Positions 26,350 to 33,495 of a DNA stretch of 64,000 nucleotides are shown one piece after another (position 1 is the first letter of the stretch; each line of letters starts with the position of its first letter). The DNA is taken from the NCBI GenBank assembly GCA_042408925.1, contig JBHOQO010000012.1, positions 1 through 64,000 of the forward strand. The letters are read 5' to 3'. The notes beneath the pieces were generated by a model. It was not told the origin of the DNA. It saw nothing but the letters and a program-made list of their open reading frames with translations, and ran no database searches. The translations under genes and the position numbers were made by a program. The DNA comes from BPIH01 sp042408925. Lineage in GTDB: Bacteria; Chloroflexota; Limnocylindria; Limnocylindrales; CSP1-4.

Positions 26350-26377
26350 TCAAGTTGGGCTCGCCGGCGACCGATCC
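26350..26377 (+). promoter_or_regulatory. Candidate sigma-28 promoter of flagellin
   Basis: TCAAGTTG at 26350-26357 and ACCGATCC at 26370-26377, separated by 12 bases, resemble the FliA consensus TAAAGTTT-N11-GCCGATAA (6 of 8 and 5 of 8 matches). It would start transcription near 26384, giving a leader of about 70 bases that contains the hairpins below. It fits the gene, though the spacing is one base long. Confidence 0.5.
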
Positions 26378-26384
26378 CCAGCCA

Positions 26385-26403
26385 GACGGGAACGGTTCCC
26401 GTC
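26385..26403 (+). repeat. 19-base palindrome at the flagellin transcript start
   Basis: GACGGGAAC, one central base and GTTCCCGTC form a perfect inverted repeat with nine-base arms. It lies at the predicted transcription start, so it could be an operator or a 5' hairpin that protects the mRNA. Confidence 0.6.
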
Positions 26404-26448
26404 GGCGGCATGGACGCCGCCAAGGATTCGGCAGTGGCTAGGAGGCCA
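26404..26448 (+). promoter_or_regulatory. Flagellin leader with two GGA hairpins (CsrA sites)
   Basis: Hairpin 1 (26404-26421) is a perfect six-pair stem GGCGGC/GCCGCC with a six-base loop ATGGAC. Hairpin 2 (26435-26448) is a four-pair stem TGGC/GCCA with loop TAGGAG, and its loop is the SD of flagellin. Both loops expose GGA, the core that CsrA recognises, 29 bases apart, so one dimer could bridge them and cover the ribosome site. FliW and CsrA are encoded 5 kb upstream. In Bacillus the hag leader is controlled this way; for this gene it is a prediction. Confidence 0.65.
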
Positions 26449-26453
26449 GTCCA

Positions 26454-27287
26454 GTGGGAGTCCGAATCAACACGAACATCGAGGCGCTCATCGCCCAGCG
26501 GAACCTGGCGATCACCTCGAGCAACCTCGGCAAGTCCGTCGAGAAGCTCTCCTCGGGCCTGCGCATCAACCGGGCAGCCGACGATGCGGCGGGCCTCGGG
26601 ATCAGCGAGAAGCTCCGAGCCCAAGTTCGCGGTCTCAATCAGGCCAGCCGTAACGCGCAGGACGCCATCTCGATGGTCCAGACCGCGGAAGGTGCGCTCA
26701 ACGAAGTCCACGCCATGCTCCAGCGGATCCGCGAGCTGGCGGTCCAGTACAACAACGGGACGAACGACGCGGACTCGAAGGCGTCGATCCTCGCCGAGGT
26801 GAAGCAGCTCGCCGACGCCATTGGCACCGTCGCCAGCCAGACCCAGTTCAATGGCGTCAACCTCCTCTCCGGCACCGGGACGACGGTCACCTTCCAGGTT
26901 GGCGCCAACGGCGGCGAGACGCTCAACGTCGGCTTCGGCGGCCTCGACGCCGGCGTCTCGTCGGTCTCGGCGTTCGTCTCCGCGGCGAACGTGACCTCCG
27001 TCTTCGGCACCGGGACCGCCACGATCAGTGCGGTCGACGATGCCATCAGCTACATCAGCTCGATGCGCGGTACCTTCGGCGCCGCCCAGAACCGCCTCGA
27101 GCACACGATCAACAGCCTGAACGTCGCCTCGGAGAACCTGGCTGCGTCGGAGTCGCGGATCCGTGATCTCGACGTCGCCGCCGAGATGGTGAACTTCACC
27201 AAGCTCCAGATCCTCCAGCAGGCCGGCACGGCGATCCTCGCCCAGGCGAACCAGGCCCCGCAGTCGGTCCTCGCGCTCCTCCGCTAG
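26454..27287 (+). CDS. fliC: Flagellin
   Basis: A 277-residue filament protein. The N-terminal D0/D1 region (VRINTNIEALIAQRNL, EKLSSGLRINRAADDAAGL) and C-terminal region ('DLDVAAEMVNFTKLQILQQA', ANQAPQSVLALLR) are canonical; the variable centre is short (about 130-190), so the exposed surface is small. GTG 26454 has GGAGG eight bases upstream. It is the only flagellin in the window and is flanked by its own promoter and terminator. Surface Ser/Thr for glycosylation are plentiful in the centre. Confidence 0.96.
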   Translation: MGVRINTNIEALIAQRNLAITSSNLGKSVEKLSSGLRINRAADDAAGLGISEKLRAQVRGLNQASRNAQDAISMVQTAEGALNEVHAMLQRIRELAVQYNNGTNDADSKASILAEVKQLADAIGTVASQTQFNGVNLLSGTGTTVTFQVGANGGETLNVGFGGLDAGVSSVSAFVSAANVTSVFGTGTATISAVDDAISYISSMRGTFGAAQNRLEHTINSLNVASENLAASESRIRDLDVAAEMVNFTKLQILQQAGTAILAQANQAPQSVLALLR

Positions 27288-27306
27288 GCGAGGAGTCGAC
27301 CGGTCC

Positions 27307-27341
27307 GGTGGGCCGGCGGTCGGCGTGGCCGCCGGCTCACC
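27307..27341 (+). terminator. Strong hairpin after flagellin
   Basis: A 13-pair stem with one G-U pair (27307-27319 with 27329-27341) and a nine-base loop, 20 bases after the flagellin stop. No long T-run follows, as is common in GC-rich genomes. It should end or stabilise the flagellin mRNA and keep fliS expression lower. Confidence 0.65.
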
Positions 27342-27404
27342 CCGTCCAGTCTCCACCCGGTCCACGACACCGCCGTCCACCAGCGACGAACGGAGCGACC
27401 AGCG

Positions 27405-27836
27405 ATGTACGACCCGACGGCCACCTACCGCAGCGCCCAGGCCACGACCGCGACCCCGGTCGGCCAGGTCGTCCTCCTTCTCCAGGGAGCGGTCCGCTTC
27501 GGACAGCGCCACGTGGAGGCGCTCGCGCGCGGCGATCGCGAGGCGGCCCACACCGCCTCGATCCGCTGCCAGGCGATCGTCGCGGGCCTCCAGGAGGTGC
27601 TCGATCTCCGGGCTGGGCCGATCGCGGCCCAGCTCGACGCCATCTACGACTTCATCCTCCGGCGACTCGTCGAAGGCAACCTTCGGGGCGACCCCCGCCC
27701 GACCGAGGAGGCGATCGGTCTGCTGCGGGATCTCCTCGACGCCTGGACCGAGGTCGCCGCTCGCCACGGCACCGAGACGCACCCTCACGCCGAGGCGCCA
27801 GCCTCCCTCAGCACCCGCCAAGCGATCCCGGCGTGA
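27405..27836 (+). CDS. fliS: Flagellin export chaperone FliS
   Basis: A 143-residue helical chaperone that holds flagellin unfolded for export. The N-terminus MYDPTATYRSAQATTATPVG and the core 'ARLIEG-like' helices (HVEALARGDREAAHTASIRC, LDAIYDFILRRLVEGNLRGD) are typical of FliS. The tail is Pro/Ala-rich. The stop overlaps the GTG of a small basic ORF. Confidence 0.9.
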   Translation: MYDPTATYRSAQATTATPVGQVVLLLQGAVRFGQRHVEALARGDREAAHTASIRCQAIVAGLQEVLDLRAGPIAAQLDAIYDFILRRLVEGNLRGDPRPTEEAIGLLRDLLDAWTEVAARHGTETHPHAEAPASLSTRQAIPA

Positions 27837-28078
27837 ATCCGACACCACACGGCCCGGAGGCGGCGCTTCGGCGCCGGGTGATCCGCTCGCCGCGGCGTCG
27901 GATCCCGGGCGCCCTCGACTGGCTGTTCACCGACCCGAGCGTGGCGAGTGCGCTCGCGGCCCATCTGGCAACGATCGCGATCACCGCCCGCCGCAGGCGT
28001 CCGCCGCCACGTGCCGAGCGCCGACGAGAGCGCGATCGAGCTCAAGTCGACTCACCGGCCGGCCGATCCCTCTCCTAG
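27833..28078 (+). CDS. Small basic protein between fliS and fliD
   Basis: An 81-residue product from GTG 27833, overlapping the fliS stop (GTGA). It has an Arg-rich start, one moderately hydrophobic helix (SVASALAAHLATIAITA) and an Arg-rich tail. FliT often lies near fliS/fliD, but this protein lacks the length and pattern to call it FliT. It is included because overlap coupling and the absence of a gap suggest it is translated. No family is recognised. Confidence 0.45.
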   Translation: MNPTPHGPEAALRRRVIRSPRRRIPGALDWLFTDPSVASALAAHLATIAITARRRRPPPRAERRRERDRAQVDSPAGRSLS

Positions 28079-28105
28079 GTACCATCGTCAACGCGAGGAG
28101 CTGGC

Positions 28106-29893
28106 ATGCCCACGATCCAGTTCGGTGGCCTCGCATCGGGGCTCGACACCAAGTCGATCATCGATGCACTCATGGGCGTCGAGCGGCGGAGACTCGACCA
28201 GCTCGTCGCCCGGCGAGCGACGCTCCAGGCGCGCGCCGACGCGTACGCGAAGATCCGGACGGCGCTCGCCGACCTCAAGACGAAGCTGACCGCGTTCACC
28301 GAGCGCGGGCTCGGTGCCGCCCGGAGCGCGACGAGCAGCGACACCACGGCCCTCGGCGCCACCGCCACGAGCCGGGCGGCCCCAGGCCGCTACGAGATCG
28401 GGATCCAGCAGCTGGCGACGGCGACGCGGGCCACCTCCCTCGGACCGATCGGGACGCCGATCACGTCGGCAATGACCGGGACCGCGCTCGCCGAGCTCAA
28501 TCTCCCGGGCAGCGTAACCGCGGGCAGTCTCGGGCTCGTCGTCGACGGAACGATCGTCCGGATCAGCGTCGGCGATCCCGCCACGACGACGCTCGGGGAC
28601 GTCCTTGGCGCCATCAGCGGCGCCATCGGCGCCGCGATCGCCGGCTCGGACCCGGGCGCGGCCGTGACGGCGACGGTCGTCAACAACCGGATCGTCGTCT
28701 CGCTGTCCGGTGCCGCCGCGAGCCACGAGATCCGCTTCGGGGTCGCCGGCGATACCTCGAACTTCTTCAGCGTCGTCGGTCTCGCGGGGGTCGGCAGCTC
28801 GGCGCTCGGGCCCGGCGACGCCTCCCTCCAGAGCACCGTCGAGCTCGGCGTCGTCCGGACCTCGCGGCCGCTCGACGAGGCCGGCCTGACCGGCCTCGCT
28901 TCGACGACGAGCGGGCGACTCGTCATCAACGGCGTCGCCATCGACTATGACACGACGACCGATTCGCTCTCGACCGTCCTCGCTCGGATCAACACCGCGG
29001 GCGCCGGGGTCGTCGCTTCTCTCGATCGTCGAAACGACCGGGTCGTCCTGACCCGCACGGCGACAGGACCGGCGGCGATCGACATCGTCGACGAGTCCGG
29101 GACGCTCGGGGCGGCGCTCGATCTCGCCCCTGGCACGACCGCCGCGCAAACGCTCGGCCAGGTGGCCCGGTTGACCGTGGGTGGACAGTCGATCACGAGC
29201 GACAGCAACCAGGTGGTCGGAGTGATCGAGGGGGTGACCCTCGAACTCCGAGCGACGACGACCGCTCCCGTCTCCCTCACGGTCGGGATCGATCGAGCGG
29301 CGATCCGCTCGGCCCTGGCCGACCTCGTCGACGGGTACAACGCCCTCGCCGATCTCGTCGCCGCTCAGTCGACGGCTGCTCCCGGCGGCACGGCCCCGCT
29401 TCGTGGCGACGCCACGATCGCCGGGCTGCCGCTCGCCATCCGGGGGATGCTCATGGCTCCGGCGACGGCCTGGTCGAGCGGCCTGCGGTCGCTCGGCGAG
29501 CTCGGGGTCTCGAGCGGCCCCCTCGGCTCGGGGACGAGCGGCGTCGCCCGCCTCCAGGTCGATCAGGCGGCGCTCGACGCAGCGCTCGATCGCGATCCGG
29601 CCCGGGTCGCCGCGCTCCTCGGATCGGTCGACGGCGTCCTCGCCCCGGTCGTCGAGCGGTTGACCGAGCTGACCCGGAGCGGCGGCCTCCTCGACAGCCG
29701 TCGGATTGCAGTCGAGACCGCAATCGGCGACCTCCAGGCGCGCGAGCGTCGAGAGCAGGACCGGCTCGCCGCCGTCGAGCTGCGGCTGGAGCGCAAGTAC
29801 GCCCAGCTCGAGGCGCTCCTCTCGCAGCTCGGGACCACCTCGGCCGCCGTCGGTCGCCAGATCGACGCGTTCACGATCCGTCGCGACGCGTAG
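28106..29893 (+). CDS. fliD: Flagellar cap protein FliD
   Basis: A 595-residue filament cap (hook-associated protein 2) that folds exported flagellin at the tip. The N-terminal motif QFGGLASGLDTKSIIDALM is the FliD signature and a heptad coiled coil follows. The C-terminal domain ends with a long coiled coil (AIGDLQARERREQDRLAAVE, YAQLEALLSQL). Length is at the upper end of the family. AGGAG lies upstream of ATG 28106. Confidence 0.93.
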   Translation: MPTIQFGGLASGLDTKSIIDALMGVERRRLDQLVARRATLQARADAYAKIRTALADLKTKLTAFTERGLGAARSATSSDTTALGATATSRAAPGRYEIGIQQLATATRATSLGPIGTPITSAMTGTALAELNLPGSVTAGSLGLVVDGTIVRISVGDPATTTLGDVLGAISGAIGAAIAGSDPGAAVTATVVNNRIVVSLSGAAASHEIRFGVAGDTSNFFSVVGLAGVGSSALGPGDASLQSTVELGVVRTSRPLDEAGLTGLASTTSGRLVINGVAIDYDTTTDSLSTVLARINTAGAGVVASLDRRNDRVVLTRTATGPAAIDIVDESGTLGAALDLAPGTTAAQTLGQVARLTVGGQSITSDSNQVVGVIEGVTLELRATTTAPVSLTVGIDRAAIRSALADLVDGYNALADLVAAQSTAAPGGTAPLRGDATIAGLPLAIRGMLMAPATAWSSGLRSLGELGVSSGPLGSGTSGVARLQVDQAALDAALDRDPARVAALLGSVDGVLAPVVERLTELTRSGGLLDSRRIAVETAIGDLQARERREQDRLAAVELRLERKYAQLEALLSQLGTTSAAVGRQIDAFTIRRDA

Positions 29894-29947
29894 GGCGGCG
29901 AACCCGCGACGGACGCGGTTTCCCAGTCCCGGGCTGGGCGTTGCAGG

Positions 29948-29970
29948 GGCCTCCGCCGCCCGCGGAGGCC
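29948..29970 (+). terminator. Hairpin after fliD
   Basis: A perfect nine-pair GC stem (29948-29956 with 29962-29970) and a five-base loop, 55 bases after fliD. A short T-run (CTTTTCC) comes about 30 bases later. It lies in the 236-base gap between convergent fliD and flaG and may serve both. Nothing else was seen in this gap. Confidence 0.45.
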
Positions 29971-30129
29971 GCCGCCGTCCCGCTCGTCCTCGGCGCCCGC
30001 TTTTCCCCCAGCCGGGCAGTGCCGTCGTTGTCGTCGCCGCGGAACTGACCGCGACACGACCGATGCCGGCGGCCGAACGTCGGGCGGTCGTTCGCCCGTC
30101 GTGGGCTGGCCAGCCGGCCCCGCTGCCCT

Positions 30130-30426
30130 TCAGCGGCCGGCGTAGGTCTGCATGGTGGCGATCATCTCGGCAACTGATTCCGGGGGAATCGTCCTGATGA
30201 GGTGGCCCGTCTCGTCGACGATCCGGACCCGAACCTCGTTCGTCGACGACTCGAACGAGAAGATCACGTAGACGCGGACGAAGCCCAGCTCCCCGCCGAC
30301 CTCGGCGTCGGGTCCGGCGGCTCGGGCGAAGCCGTCGATGGCGGACAGCGCGAGCGGGCTGCCAGGGGCACTCGGGCGCTCACCTGGTCGGATGACCGAG
30401 ACGCCGATCGGATCGAGCCGGGTCAT
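30130..30426 (-). CDS. flaG: FlaG family flagellar protein
   Basis: A protein of about 98 residues (125 if it begins at GTG 30507) ending in the FlaG signature: FSFESSTNEVRVRIVDETG, 'LIRTIPPESVAEMIATMQ'. FlaG affects filament length in several bacteria. It is on the minus strand after the two-component genes, and its 5' part overlaps the 3' end of the response regulator. Neither candidate start has an obvious SD; the ATG is preferred. Confidence 0.75.
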   Translation of the reverse strand: MTRLDPIGVSVIRPGERPSAPGSPLALSAIDGFARAAGPDAEVGGELGFVRVYVIFSFESSTNEVRVRIVDETGHLIRTIPPESVAEMIATMQTYAGR

Positions 30427-31207
30427 GGTATTGAAGGGATCGGTTGGTTGAACCTCGAACTGGAGCGCGCCCACTGCCGTCCGGTGCGGGGCCGCACCGG
30501 AGGGCACCGCCGTCGAGCTCGTCGGGATCGAGGAGGCCGAGCCGGAAGGCGAGGATCGCCGCCTGGGTGCGGTCGGTGGCGCGCAGCTTCCAGATGATGT
30601 TCTGGACGTGCTTCTTGACCGTGTCCTCGGCGATGGCGAGCCGGGCGCCGATCTCCTTGTTCGTCAAGCCTTCGGCGACGAGTTGGAGGACGGCGTGCTC
30701 TCGGCCGGTGAGATCGAAGACGAGCGCTCGCTGGCGAGGGATCTCGGTCGGCGGTGACGGGGCTTGATCGGCGGGCGACGTCGAGGCCCGAGCGGTGAGG
30801 GCGGCCCGGAGGAGTTCGGGACTGATCGCCAGGCCGCCTTCGAGGACCGTTCGGATCGTCCCGATGACCTCTTCGGTCGTCGCATCCTTGAGGAGATAAC
30901 CGGCTGCCCCACGTCGAAGGGCCTCCAGGACGTACGCGGTGTCGTCGTAGAAGGTGACGATGACGACCGCCGGGGTCGGGGTGACGGCGCGGAGCGGCTC
31001 GATGCAGGCCAGACCATCGCTCCCTGGCATCCGGATGTCGAGGAGGACGATGTCGGGCCGCGTCCGACGGGCGAGGTCGAGGCCGCCCGCACAGTCGGCG
31101 GCCTCGCCGACCACGGTCAGCCACTCAGCGGTGGCGAGCATCGCCGCCAGCCCCCGGCGGGCCATCTCGTGGTCGTCGATGATGAGGACGCGAACCGGGC
31201 TCGTCAT
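30380..31207 (-). CDS. NarL/LuxR-family response regulator
   Basis: A 275-residue response regulator. The receiver has the acidic pair in VRVLIIDDHEMARRG, the acceptor Asp in IVLLDIRMPGSDG, and the conserved Lys in GYLLKDAT, so it should be phosphorylated normally. The LuxR helix-turn-helix is at about 175-235 (LTGREHAVLQLVAEGL, NKEIGARLAIAEDTVKKHVQ). About 45 polar residues follow the usual end and overlap the flaG reading frame. It is coupled to the kinase by ATGA. Confidence 0.9.
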   Translation of the reverse strand: MTSPVRVLIIDDHEMARRGLAAMLATAEWLTVVGEAADCAGGLDLARRTRPDIVLLDIRMPGSDGLACIEPLRAVTPTPAVVIVTFYDDTAYVLEALRRGAAGYLLKDATTEEVIGTIRTVLEGGLAISPELLRAALTARASTSPADQAPSPPTEIPRQRALVFDLTGREHAVLQLVAEGLTNKEIGARLAIAEDTVKKHVQNIIWKLRATDRTQAAILAFRLGLLDPDELDGGALRCGPAPDGSGRAPVRGSTNRSLQYHDPARSDRRLGHPTR

Positions 31208-32517
31208 CGAACTGATCGTACGTCGTCGCGCCCGCCCACCGCGACGTCCTTCGGCAGCGGGATCGAGATTCGGACCCGCGTTCCGGCACCGGGCCGGCTG
31301 TGGATCTCGGCTCGCCCGCCGAGCCAGCTTGCCTGGCGCCGGAGTCCCTCGAGGCCCAGGCCGCCGCCGTCGCGCGACCTCGACTGCGGCTCGAAGCCGC
31401 GACCATCGTCCTCGACGACGGCGACGGCGCGCGATCGGGCGACCATCAGCCGGACCGAGAAGCGACTGGCGGAGGCGTGATGGACGACGTTGCTCGCCGC
31501 CTCGGCGATCATCGCAAAGAGGGCCTGCTCCATCGCCGTCGGCAGTCGGGGCAGGTCGCCCTCGACGGTCCAGGCGAGGGCGGTGTCGCGGGTCAGCTGA
31601 CGGAGTCGTTGCTCGACGGCGCGCCGGAGGCCGAGCTCCTCGAGCGCCGGCGGGGCGAGGCGCTCCAGGACGGTCCGGAGCTCGCCGATCGCGGTGGCTA
31701 GTCGGGCGCTCGCCTCGTTGAGGTGGGCCTGCGCTGCCGGCGGCATCGGCGCCGAGGCGAGCGCTGCCTGGAGGAACCGATGGGCCGATACGAGCGACTG
31801 GGTCGCCGTGTCGTGGATGAGGTGGGCGACCGCCGCCCGTTCGTTGGCTCGCGTCGACACGAGCTCGCGCGCGAGGCGGTCGAGCCGTCGCTCGGTCGTC
31901 GCGAGGCGCCGCCGCTGCCGCTCGGCAAGCCGCCAGTGCTCGAGGAGCTCGTCGCTCGTGGCGAGCATCTGGGCGATCGCCGCGGTCGCCATCCGTCGTC
32001 GCTCGGCCGCGGCGTCCCGGATCGACGCCTCCCAGGCGACGAGACGAGCCTCGTCCCGGAAGTGGTGGATCGCCGCCCACAGAGCGCTCGCACCAAACCG
32101 TCTCGCCGGTCGTGCGGCCCGCCGCAGCGCCACGACCGGTACCTGGATCGCGCTGGCAACTTCGGCCAGCCGGCGAGGGTCGGGACCGCTACAGCGGAGG
32201 ACCGCGACGCTGCCGCGTGCCCCGCGCGGCGCCGGGAAGGCGAGGAGTCGGACGCCCGCCTGGCAGGGCATCGATGCCGGCCGACCCGTTGCTAGCACGC
32301 GGGCGACGACCGCCGATGGGCAGCGCCGACAGAAGACGAGCCCGACGCTGGTCGTGCAGACGGCGGCGCAGAAGGGATGGGCGTCTTCCCAGCCCACGGC
32401 CAGCCGGGGGACGCCGGTCGCGGGGTCGGTGCGCCAGAGCTGTGCGGCATTGACCAGGGCCCCGACCGCACCGGGCGTCGGCTCGCCGTCCGGACGCTGG
32501 CTGGATGGCGCCGTCAT
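31204..32517 (-). CDS. Sensor histidine kinase with PocR-like domain
   Basis: A 437-residue cytoplasmic kinase of the NarL/DesK type. The N-terminal 130 residues resemble the PocR ligand-binding domain and carry five cysteines at C50, C54, C63, C66 and C85 (HPFCAAVCTTS, FCRRCP), suitable for a metal or redox cofactor. A coiled-coil linker leads to the HisKA_3 dimerisation helix with phospho-acceptor H235 (HLIHDTATQSL) and the ATPase domain (NVVHHASASRF, VVEDDGRGFEPQSR, GLGLEGLRRQA). No transmembrane helix. It lies divergent from flgC, so it may control flagellar genes in response to an intracellular signal. Confidence 0.85.
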   Translation of the reverse strand: MTAPSSQRPDGEPTPGAVGALVNAAQLWRTDPATGVPRLAVGWEDAHPFCAAVCTTSVGLVFCRRCPSAVVARVLATGRPASMPCQAGVRLLAFPAPRGARGSVAVLRCSGPDPRRLAEVASAIQVPVVALRRAARPARRFGASALWAAIHHFRDEARLVAWEASIRDAAAERRRMATAAIAQMLATSDELLEHWRLAERQRRRLATTERRLDRLARELVSTRANERAAVAHLIHDTATQSLVSAHRFLQAALASAPMPPAAQAHLNEASARLATAIGELRTVLERLAPPALEELGLRRAVEQRLRQLTRDTALAWTVEGDLPRLPTAMEQALFAMIAEAASNVVHHASASRFSVRLMVARSRAVAVVEDDGRGFEPQSRSRDGGGLGLEGLRRQASWLGGRAEIHSRPGAGTRVRISIPLPKDVAVGGRDDVRSVR

Positions 32518-32525
32518 CGCGACCG

Positions 32526-32531
32526 AGTATA
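32526..32531 (-). promoter_or_regulatory. Candidate -10 box of the kinase operon
   Basis: TATACT on the minus strand ends nine bases before the kinase ATG, which would give an almost leaderless mRNA. No -35 match is visible. No SD precedes the ATG, which agrees with a leaderless start. Confidence 0.35.
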
Positions 32532-32691
32532 GGGCCGCCCGACCGCCCCGAGCGGTCCCATCGCTGCCTGGTACGACCGGCGGTGTGATCTCCAGGAGGG
32601 TCCCGATACGCGAGACGGCGGATTCGGCCGACCATCGCGCTGCACCGGCCTCGACCGGTTGGCGACCACGCAGGACAGGTAGGGAGCTTCG

Positions 32692-33093
32692 ATGAGCATC
32701 TTCGACACGCTTCGAATTGCGGCATCTGGGCTCACCGCCCAGCGCCTCCGGATGGACGTCGCCGCCTCGAACATCGCGAACGCAGGATCCACCCACGGGC
32801 CCGACGGCGCGCCGTATGCGCCTGCAGCAGTCGTCTTCGCGGCGACGCCCCTCGAGGAGGGGGCCGCGCCGGGCGTCGCCGCCGTTGCTGTGCCGGCCAT
32901 CGGGGGGACGGTCCGGGTCTACGATCCCAGCCACCCCGACGCCGACGAGAACGGCTTCGTCTCCTACCCCGACGTCGACATCGCGGCTCAGGTCACCGAC
33001 CTCATCGGTGCCGCTCGCTCCTATAGCCTGAACGCCACCGTGACGGCGGCCGCCAAGCAGAGCGCGCTCGACGCGCTCGAGATCGGGCGATGA
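32692..33093 (+). CDS. flgC: Flagellar proximal rod protein FlgC
   Basis: A 133-residue rod protein. 'MSIFDTLRIAASGLTAQRLR' with MDVAASNIANAGSTHG at the N-terminus and 'YPDVDIAAQVTDLIGAARSY' near the C-terminus are the FlgC signatures. It opens the second plus-strand flagellar run. Its usual partner flgB is not adjacent but lies 6.7 kb downstream. The stop overlaps fliE (ATGA). Confidence 0.93.
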   Translation: MSIFDTLRIAASGLTAQRLRMDVAASNIANAGSTHGPDGAPYAPAAVVFAATPLEEGAAPGVAAVAVPAIGGTVRVYDPSHPDADENGFVSYPDVDIAAQVTDLIGAARSYSLNATVTAAAKQSALDALEIGR

Positions 33094-33473
33094 TCGGATC
33101 CCTCGGGCGGATCGACCGGATCGGCGGATCGGCGCCGTTCGCCCTCGATGGCGTGGCCGCCGCGCCGGCGGCCGTGAATCCGGCGTCGCCATCTCGTGTC
33201 GGGCGATCGCCGCTCGATGGCGCATCCCCGGTTGGCGCTGTCGCGACGCGTGGCGAGTCGTTCCTCGACGCCCTCGCGAGCGCCGTCGAGCAGCTCAACG
33301 GCCAGCTCGTCGCAGCCGACGCTGCGGCGGCCGACTTCGCCGCCGGAGGAGCGACGGACCTCCACGACGTCGTCCTTGCGCTCTCCGAGGCGAGCATCGG
33401 CCTGCGGCTCGGCGTCAGCGTCCGCGACCGCCTCCTGGAGGCGTATCAAGAAATCATGCGGCTCCAGATCTGA
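33090..33473 (+). CDS. fliE: Hook-basal body complex protein FliE
   Basis: A 127-residue adaptor between the MS ring and the rod. The first 60 residues are a low-complexity extension; the conserved part is 'SFLDALASAVEQLNGQLVAA' and 'DLHDVVLALSEASIGLRLGV' followed by RLLEAYQEIMRLQI, as in FliE. Position between flgC and fliF is the standard one. Confidence 0.9.
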   Translation: MIGSLGRIDRIGGSAPFALDGVAAAPAAVNPASPSRVGRSPLDGASPVGAVATRGESFLDALASAVEQLNGQLVAADAAAADFAAGGATDLHDVVLALSEASIGLRLGVSVRDRLLEAYQEIMRLQI

Positions 33474-33495
33474 GCTCGACTGAGATCGATCGACC

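Noticed and set aside
32602..32609. Sigma-28 promoter before flgC (CCCGATAC)
   Set aside because: No matching -35 at the right distance.
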